NCBI GenBank assembly: GCA_000310025.1
Contig: FN649742.1
Span: forward strand, 5,301,772 to 5,365,771
Direction of reading: 5' to 3'
Origin: Ectocarpus siliculosus
Taxonomy: Eukaryota; Sar; Phaeophyceae; Ectocarpales; Ectocarpaceae
DNA length: 64,000 nucleotides
Shown: piece after piece, positions 48,701 to 57,700 of the stretch
How positions within the stretch are numbered: position 1 is the stretch's first letter
Layout of the letters: the number at the start of each line of letters is the position of its first letter
The notes under the pieces: model-generated
What the model was told of the DNA's origin: nothing
Database searches by the model: none
Seen by the model: the letters and a program-made list of their open reading frames with translations, nothing else
Made by a program: the position numbers and the translations under genes

Positions 48701-51700
48701 GGGATACGCAAACTGGAAACGGAGAACGTGATTCGAAAGGGCTCGTCAACCGTTCGAAAGGGCTCGCGAGAAGTGAATGACCCGCTTGTGTTGGGAGTTC
48801 TCAACATTTTGCGGGCAATTTCATCTTGGACGGCATGATGCCTGGGATGGAAATCCAGCAGCAGCAGCAGCAGCAGCAGCAGGGCAAGAGGGAGCGCTTG
48901 TACAGCCAATACGACCGCTTACTGCCCATCGCTGACTTGAACTTCAACGTCACTCATTCCGACAGAGCAAACCAAGCGTCCCATCCATCCACCTTCTCCT
49001 GTCTGTTCGGCATACCCAAAAGAAAAAAAGATCCACTACAAGTTGAGTTGAGCTGGTCTTCTCCAGCGCTTGAAAATTTCGCCCGCAAAATGTCCCCACG
49101 TGCTTGGCATCTCTCTCCCTGCCATATGCATGGGCGCTGCTACGTTGTTATATATATATCTCTCTCTCTCTCTCCCTCCCTCCCTCCCCCCCATCTCTCT
49201 CACCGACTTCGCGCTTCTTGAGGGCCTTCTCGAAATGTCGGTAGTAGCCATCCTCTTGTACGGCGTGCGCCCGGATAACACACATGAGGTGGTTATTGTC
49301 GAGAAACCTCCTGACCGCCAGGTATCCGAACGCCACGCTGCACCCTCGCAGCCGGTTGAACTGAAAGGTGCTGTTCAACAGACTGTCCAGCTCCTGAGAA
49401 CCGCAACGCCGTATAGTAACACGGATCGTCTCCTTTGTTTCAGCAAAGGTCCCAAGGAAGGTCCATATATAGAAGCCGAAATCAAACCACGCTGACTAGT
49501 CTAATGATTCGATTTCGGCTTGTATAGGTCTCAAGTAACCTAACCTACTACCTTCGAGACAACCAACGGCGATGCAATCTGTGTTGAAAAGTGACGAAGT
49601 GAGTGAGTGCTGTTGGTGACTGACTCTTTTCTTTTCGTGCCGAAACAAAACCCACGACAAAATACATAGCTCCAAGCATCTAACTACCACATTACCGTAG
49701 TAGCTATGTACGGTATTGCCGGATATATACCGCAAACCATAGAAGAGGAGAGCAATAGCGGCAGCATCTCCAAATTGACGAGAGGTAAAGAACAAAACGA
49801 ACGAAAAATGAACCAGGGCGTCAACAACCTCAAGAGAATTACCTCCAATTGACAGGCCTCCTCCGGTTGGAGGCATAAATGTATGCAGTATCTACCAGAC
49901 CGGAACGACACGAGTGCGACAAAAACTGCAACTAATCGTCGCGAGTTTGAGCCTCTACGCATGACAAGAACCCTTTGCAAGAACTTTCTTTTTCTTTTCT
50001 TTCTCCTCATTCTCCACTTTTGACTTTCGACTCTTGATTCTTCACCTGGTCGGAGAGCGACTCGATGTTGGTGACTCCAGGATCGTCCGAAGGGTCCGCC
50101 CAGAGCAAATCGCACAACAACCCCTCCATCTCCGGCTCCGCTCTGATGCATTTGCATCATGCATCGTGCACCACAACACCACCGGTAACGAAGTTCAGAC
50201 AGAGCCCCCCCCCCCCCCCACGAACCACAGAGGGCGACAGGGGAAACAACAAGGAATTGGTGAACGTGGTGGGTGAGATTTCGGCGGTGCTAGCCCAAAA
50301 CTAGGAAGACAATAAATGCACCACGGCAGCGGGAGAATACATGATCCACACGGGGTCAATCCAAGCCATTTGACAAACGGTGCTACAACGCGCGGGCAGA
50401 GATCTCCAGAAACACCAAGCAATGCCGGAGCTAGCGCTTAAGTGTTGGGCAGCTTTAGAAGGTCGATTCGCGGGTTCATATGTTTCAAACAACGTCTCCG
50501 TGTGCTGCGGTACAGCTAGCTGTAGATACCTGCGGTTAAGAGCGGCGATCTGGTCCAAGCTCGTGAGGTCTGGCGAGATGCCACCGTGGGTACAGAAATA
50601 TCTCCCATGGTCGTTGGCGATCACCGCGCAGAGAGGCATGAGCTCGAAACATCGCAAGAAGCGGTAGTAGACCGGCAGCCCGTACTTGGACTTGCACTCA
50701 TCCTGTAGAGCGTGCGGCCGCACGATCGTCCAGTAGACAACACACGACCAAATCGTCAGCGTCGATCTCTTGCTTGCAGTCTCAACACGCGATGATAAGT
50801 ACACGAGTACAGCAGTACAATTACAAGCGGGGCAGTGCGGACAGGCTGTTTCGTCTCAACTTCAAAGGCAATTTGGACCAAATTGATACAAGTACTTCTT
50901 TGTCACGCCGTACCGCACGGAGAGACGGGCTACGGGCTTGCGATAGAAAACAATGGTCTCATTCAAAAGAGAGATATGCACATGCACCGGTATAGGTAAC
51001 TAACTTTACCTTGAATCCGAAGTGCGTGGTAAGGCTTCGGCACTCGTGATTGCCGCGGATAAGGTGCACCTTCATCGGGTGTGCCACCTTTAGCGCCAGA
51101 AGGTACAGCAGCACCTCGCAAGAAAACTCCCCGCGATCTACGTAGTCTCCCAAGAACAGATAGCTGTTGCCACGTCCGGTGGAATGAGAACGAGTGTGAG
51201 GGTGAGTGTTGGCAAGCGGCGAGGGGTGAGAATAGTATAATAAAGAGTGCTGCACCCAGAGGGGGATTTGGCGACACGGTCGCATGCTCCCTCCCAAACA
51301 GAATACTGTACCCCGGTGCTGTCTGCCTATCGTAGTAGGTGTTGTCAAGGCCTAGTGACCGTACATCTAGCTTCACTACTAGGCTTTCGTTCTTGCCCTC
51401 GATCTACAGTACCAGACCAAACCCCAGAAAGAAAAATTAATTCACCCCACTACCGTCTCACCCACAGCAAGACAACGCATGCACTAAGGTAACATGTGAG
51501 GTGTTGCACAATTAGTATACTAGTATTAGTATAGTATTGGACTACGTACGCAAGAACACAACACGCCACCAGCACGGTAAAGTAAAGCGCACCTTGCTCC
51601 GTCACGAGGTGTTCCACAATTTTCAAGCATGGAGATGAGATCAAAGAACTGCCCGTGCAAGTCTCCCACGATCTTGATGGGCGCCTTCAGCTCAAGGGCG

Positions 51701-54700
51701 TTGGGCTCCGTCTTGAGGATCTCCAAAGCCTGCCCAGCACATCCACCCGTTCGTCAACAGCGTTATTTGAAAGTTGCAGAGAAACGGAAACGCCAGTAAA
51801 ATGCAATCCGTGTGATATATCGAAAATGAAACCACGCGCAAACTGTGCTCTTCGTGGACGGACGCCGCTGGTGACTGTTGACTGTTGACATCGTTGGCGG
51901 CCTCGCGATCACAAAAAAAAAAAAAACAGTACTGCAACGCTCGCTGCTTTACAGTACTGTACTGTACCGGACAAAGCTTGCAAAGCCAAAGATAGTGCTG
52001 CCACCAAACACAACGCCAATCCNNNNNNNNNNNNNNNNNNNNNNNNNNNNNNNNNNNNNNNNNNNNNNNNTATACAGTCGTAGGCCCTCTATAGGGCGGG
52101 TATGCGCCAGCCCGATTCACCCGCCCTATACAGGGCACCCGCCCTATATAGAATCTGGCCTGTATAGGGCGCAGTGCGCCCTATACAGGGTTTGAAATAT
52201 CCTATATAGGGCGGGTACCCGCCCTACTGATGGTTATGAGGGACCTTTGACGTGATAGAGGAGGAAAGGAACGTCTGTCTCTGCATCAGTGGTGTAAAAG
52301 ATAGCCCAACTAGCAACAATGTGTCTCGGTAAGATGCGCCGTGCATTCAGAAGCACGCCCCTCTCAGCGAGCCGTAAAAAAGGTACACATGGCTGAAATA
52401 AATGTAGCCACACCGTACTCTACAGCGGCTGCCGAAGTTTGTGGTATTTCGTCCGTTTGGTGTGCCGTGGTCAACCGATTACTGTAGCGTACTGTATGTT
52501 CCGAAAAACGAAGCCTTACTTTTTTTGTTGTCATCACATGAAACCAGCGCTTGCAGCATTTCTACCTGAAAGAGGCCCGATCCGGGGCTATATGGAAGCT
52601 TGCAGCTTGCGACACACACCAAATGACACCATTCAAATGAAACGCGAAGGGGGGAGTATTGTCGGCGGTGGCGAAAATGCCGACTCAAACGAAAACAAGA
52701 AATGAAAGGGGGCAGAAAAAGGAGAGAAAGAGGACAATAATAAGCATCCCATACGACGCTGCCCTATTTTTGCGGTACCGAAGCGCTTCTCGCTGACAGA
52801 CACGCACACCGCTGGACTGCATTCAGGATGGCACATTTACGACATGCTCGCACGGTGTGATCTCTCCTCCTTACTTTAGGCCCCTCACGCAAAGCGGTAT
52901 AGCACCGCTGCACGAGGTCCAAGAACCAAACCCATATCCTCGCTCAAAATAACTCCCTAACTTAGGGTATGCTGTGCGGTAGGGGTGTGCCGTGCTGCTG
53001 CTGCTGCTGCGAGGTGTGTGTGTTTGCCCAGCAGGGCAGGGCGGGACTGTGTGACCGGCCCTATCGAGGTCTCCAGGGGTTCACACCCGCCCTATATAGG
53101 GTCGGTACCCCTATAGGGCGGGTGGTCCTGTCTGTGCCAAGGGGTTTCACCCGCCCTATAGCGGGCACCCGCCTTATATAACCCGCCTTATAGAGGGCCT
53201 ACGACTGTAGTATAAAACGAGGGCCTACGACTGTAGTATAAAACGTCTTGTTTGCTGGCAACTGACTGGCCCACCTGGTCGATGAGGAAAAGGGCTTCCC
53301 CCAAGGTAATAGTCTCCTGCCGTTGGAAGCGCTCCGACAGAATCTCGGGCTTGAATGATGTAATCGATTATCCATCGATCACACGGACACAAAAGCAACA
53401 ACAGCACATTGCCGTGCAGCAAGCACCGACGAAAGAGTGGACGGTGTAAGGGTGGTTTCAGCACAAAAAAGCGGACTTGTCGGGTGGGGGCATCTCCCTG
53501 GGCTTTTGTATCGATACAGCCACAAAACTAAAAAATGGACAAGACGTGCCACTCAAGCTAAAACAACGACATAAAGTACACTAGACTAGGGTACGTGGCG
53601 CCCTCAACCCTGCCAACAGCAGTGCAATACCATAGAGGCAGGCAGGCACTGCACAGTTCCACAAATACCTTTGGATTACGCATCGTCCTTTCTACTTCAC
53701 CCGACAATAATAGGCGGGGATGCCAGTTTCCCCTCCATGACACAGCTCTAGTACTAGAATCGCGTTCGCACTACTGTACATGTACACTGATAGATCCCTC
53801 ACCCACTGTGCTACACCCTCCCCCCCCCCCCTCACAGCATGAAACTTGTACTAGAAACAATGATATTTATGGGCATTGGTACGCCCGCTCGCGCTCGATA
53901 AAAGATAGTGATGAATGCAGTCCATGACTCTCTCAACCAGCAAGCCACCAATGACTGCCGCCTACTCCATAGGGCCGACAGAAAAACGGACAGCAAGGCA
54001 ACTCAACGCGATGCCAGTCGTGATCCCTATTAAAAGTGTGGTGTGGAGATGTATCCTACCTTGAGGTCATCCATAGACGGCATCTCCGTGTCGAGGAACT
54101 GTCCTAGCTTCTCCCCCTGCACGACCGTGCTCATGCTGTAGAGCCCTTTGCCCATGGTCTGGACCATTCTCTTCGCCGCCTGCAACATGCCATGCCACAC
54201 GCCATACCAGACGGCTTCGTGTCAACTTCACGCCGATCGTCACACCATCAGTAAAACTCACAGCAGCAGCAGAAGCAGCAGTGGGCTACAAAAGTCTTTT
54301 TCTTTCATGTCCCTCTCCAAAATCGATCACTGCACAAAGATATACCACAGATGCACCTGGCATGACGAGGAGCGTGATTGTCGGCGACGGACGTAAACCT
54401 ACATGGTAGAAAGAATCAACACCAGACTAACTGTCGACGCCAGGAGTGCGCACTGTAATACCAGCGCTGCTGTTATAACCTTGCAAGAAATCTCTCTCAC
54501 CTTCCACGACACTCGTTTGGCTTTGTCCATATGCTGACTGCAGAAGTAGTCGGAGGATATGCGTGCTCGCCCGCAATCCGTGACTAAGCAGCTGTGACCG
54601 CCAAACAAAAACAAACAATCAACAACATCCACCAGGGTTCAAGGTTTACACGTTCGGCAAGATAGCATAGGTAGCCGCGTCGAGGGACACAGACTACAAG

Positions 54701-57700
54701 GGCGACATCCTAACTTGGAAGCAGTGCACTATAATACCTGCGGTATGCTTCTGCTTTGGAATGTGGTACGCATGTAACTGCTGTGAGACATGCTAGCCGA
54801 CAGCTAGCTTTGTTCTGTTCTACATGTCTTGCGGTCAAACTGTACGACTCCCTAGCGGCAGGTTGTGAGTTTGATTCGCTCTGCGGATGGTTTTGTTTCT
54901 CGCAGGACGTATATCCAGCAATCTGTAGTAGGATGCCATCTACGTCGCGAGTAATACATTTCGGTTTCATAGTCGACGAAGGAAAGGAATGGATGGCTGA
55001 ACCATAACCCTTCTCGCGATAAAAACTAAGGCAAGCACCGCAGGGGGAAAGGTGGGGCACTGAACCAAGCAACAAAAAATGAAAAAAGTTCCTCTTGTGT
55101 GACCCCGGCTGATATGTCAGATATATACTGTACTGTACACCGAAAGGCGTGTAGACTGGCGCCAGAACACATACATGGGACGAACACACGCATATCAAAC
55201 TGCATTGGCCCGCACGAACGTATTTGGTTGAGAGCAATCCAGAAAACCCCAAACGTCGGCAAAGCTATGCACATGTACCTAGACACTACCACGATACGTC
55301 AAAGAATTGTTAAACTAACTCACCAGAGTCCACCCTGCCCTTCCTCGTCGCTTTCCATCATTACGCTGTCTGCTCCCGCTCCATCCTCCCCAGCGGGCAC
55401 GCTAACCCTAAGAAAGTTGGCCAACCGGTTTTCTGACGCCCCCCCCCCTCCTCCTCCAGCCCCACCAGCACCAGTACCACTACCACTACCCCCGCCGTCC
55501 TCGAACAAGGTCTGTTGTGTAAAGTAAAGCACAGCAGTGGCACAGCGAGGTGAGGAACAAATGCAAGTACACCCTAGGTTACAGGAGGCCCCGAGGAGGA
55601 AGGTGCTAATGGGGGTGGTGGTGGTGGATATTGCGCCGACAGCAGTCCAGGCGATGGGGTCATGGTGATACTGCTGTGCAACCCGTGTGCGATAATCAGC
55701 GGCTGTGGCGAGGAAGGCTGTGGATAGCACTGCACTGCTCATTTACATACTCCTCAAGTCTTTGCCGCTGCGTCGCTGCAGCAGTACAGCATTACTGCTA
55801 CAAGTATCGCCCTGAGGGCGAAGCAGCTGGGCATGGCACAGCTCACCACGCGCAAACAAGTTGTGCGTGTACGTACCCTGCCCGAAGCATGTATGCAACT
55901 TGTTGAAACCCTCCCCTAAATTGCTCCAACCTAGTCTAGCCTTCAAACCCTTCGAAACTACCGCCTGTTATCGATGCGGTACATCTCGGCCCAACCCCAC
56001 GAAACGACATGCAAACAGTAACAGTTGACTTGACAAGTTGCATTATACCGACACTTTTTTCTCGCCAAGCGAACGCACCAACAGAGCGGCTTGCATGCTG
56101 CTAAGCTGCTAAGCTGCTGGTGTGTCAATTACTCCGTACAGCAATACCTGTGGGTTGCCCGTGCTTGCAGGGCTGGGACTGGCCGTGAGCGTGGGTGATG
56201 TCGCTGGCCTCGGCGAAACGGAGACCGGTGGTGGCATCAGGCCCGCGTCGCCGTCGCTGGACGAATGCACGTACTCATGGGGGCTTGGGATGGGAGACGC
56301 AGGGACCGCCGGGAATGCTGTCGGGGACTCTGAATATCGCGCAGTCGAGTAGCGGGGAGGAGAGGAGGATGTGCGAGGGCACCGAAACAACCAAAGCAAC
56401 GGAAGACATTCAGATGACATGAGACGTGACCAAGCTTCAAGCCAGTAATATCTACCGATGCTATTCATATCCTGCATATCCTACCGACAGACAGACACGA
56501 TGGTTGGGTAGTAAATCGCGCCATGCACTGGTAGTAGCTGCGAGCAGAAGCGAGACATTCTTGAGCGGGACACAGAAAGGTCACTTGCCGGTACAGTACA
56601 GAGGTACACCGAAATTTGAAACAATTAAGCAGCTATGGTTCCTTGAGTGCAGACTTGCCGCTGGATCGTACCTCGCGTAGCGTACAAAACGACAATACAT
56701 TAGTCTGCCAACTATCACAACTTATTTTCAAGTCGACAAGTCATTCTTGCATTCTTACAACATACGGTACTCTATATAGCGGTTACAGATACATGTCCTT
56801 GCAGGAAAACGTAAGGCCAACGTGGACTCAATAGGACACACAAACGGGGATCAACAGAGCCTCGTTCGTCTGTGCTACGGCATCGGATGAAAGCATCGGA
56901 TTGAAGCCGAGTAACTGTGCAGCGTGGAAACCTGGGGGAGCACATGACTTCATCACCTCAAACCAGTGAGGGGCTGTTCCTCCCGACTCCGGACCAAGCA
57001 ATAGCATTAGCTTTAGTATTTTTCATTAACTAGAGGAGCTCTGCGAAAACGAGGGTCTCAACGCCGAAATGAGCCCTTTTCTTGGTCCGATATTTTTAGC
57101 ATCACCTCTTTCGGGATCAATAAAAAGCGAGCGCTCAAACCGCGAGTACCCAAGGTTAGGTACGTGTCAGATACCCCAAATTGCTACTTGTACTTCATTA
57201 TTGTACACTCGGTCAAATCTGTTTGTGCGGGGTGCCTATGTGCCTATACCCACCGAGAGAGGGCTCGAGCGGCCAACCTACAACAATAAACCACATACAA
57301 TAGTTCCTTTCTTGACCGGTAAAAAACTTCGAGTTTCAATTCGCACAATCATCGCGATCGGTGGTTGAGCCTGCCTGCTGCAGGTTTCTGCGCACACGGC
57401 GCCTCTGCTATGACACACCACATCAAGGGCTCAAGCGACTCGAGAAGGGATGCGGTTGAGTGTAGGCGGCAATCTGGAGCGCAAACAGAAAAGGTCACCA
57501 CAAAATGATCGCGGTCGCGATCTTAAGTTGAGAGAGTCCAAAAATTGGGCCTCGCGACGACTTGAACTCGGTCTGTTGAGCAACTAAAAACCAGCGGTTA
57601 CTAGGTAGATTTGGAGAGAAAAGCAAGTTGCTTCCTTTAGAGTAAAACCCTAACCTTCCTTCCACACGCCCTCTGTGCCAGGGGTCGAACTGAAGAAGGG

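Larger units (their letters stand above)
47924..54179 (-). other. Phosphatase fusion gene, PP2B-type PPP catalytic domain
   Basis: Exons 54060-54179 and 53275-53349 form lead-in helices ([20 protein letters not shown]). The catalytic core uses 51593-51729, 51010-51163, 50530-50702, 50046-50142, 49204-49393, 48531-48603 and 47924-48019. All PPP metal and phosphate ligands are present: GDLHG (D324, H326), GDYVDRG (D353), GNHECR (N385, H386), THGG (H437), RAH (H531). [11 protein letters not shown] (565-575) keeps the Asp-x-Tyr-x-Asn form of calcineurin rather than the Gly form of PP1/PP2A, and [10 protein letters not shown] also fits calcineurin A. The domain looks fully active. A 48-base assembly gap falls in the intron between 51729 and 53275 and does not touch coding sequence. 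Confidence 0.95.

Noticed and set aside
52439-52705. Open frame inside the palindrome-rich element
   Set aside because: Short, no catalytic motif, and no start context; not convincing as a transposase.
57540-57650. tRNA-like T-loop motif (TTCAAGTC on the minus strand)
   Set aside because: The T-stem does not pair, no acceptor stem or anticodon arm can be folded, so neither a tRNA nor a clear SINE.
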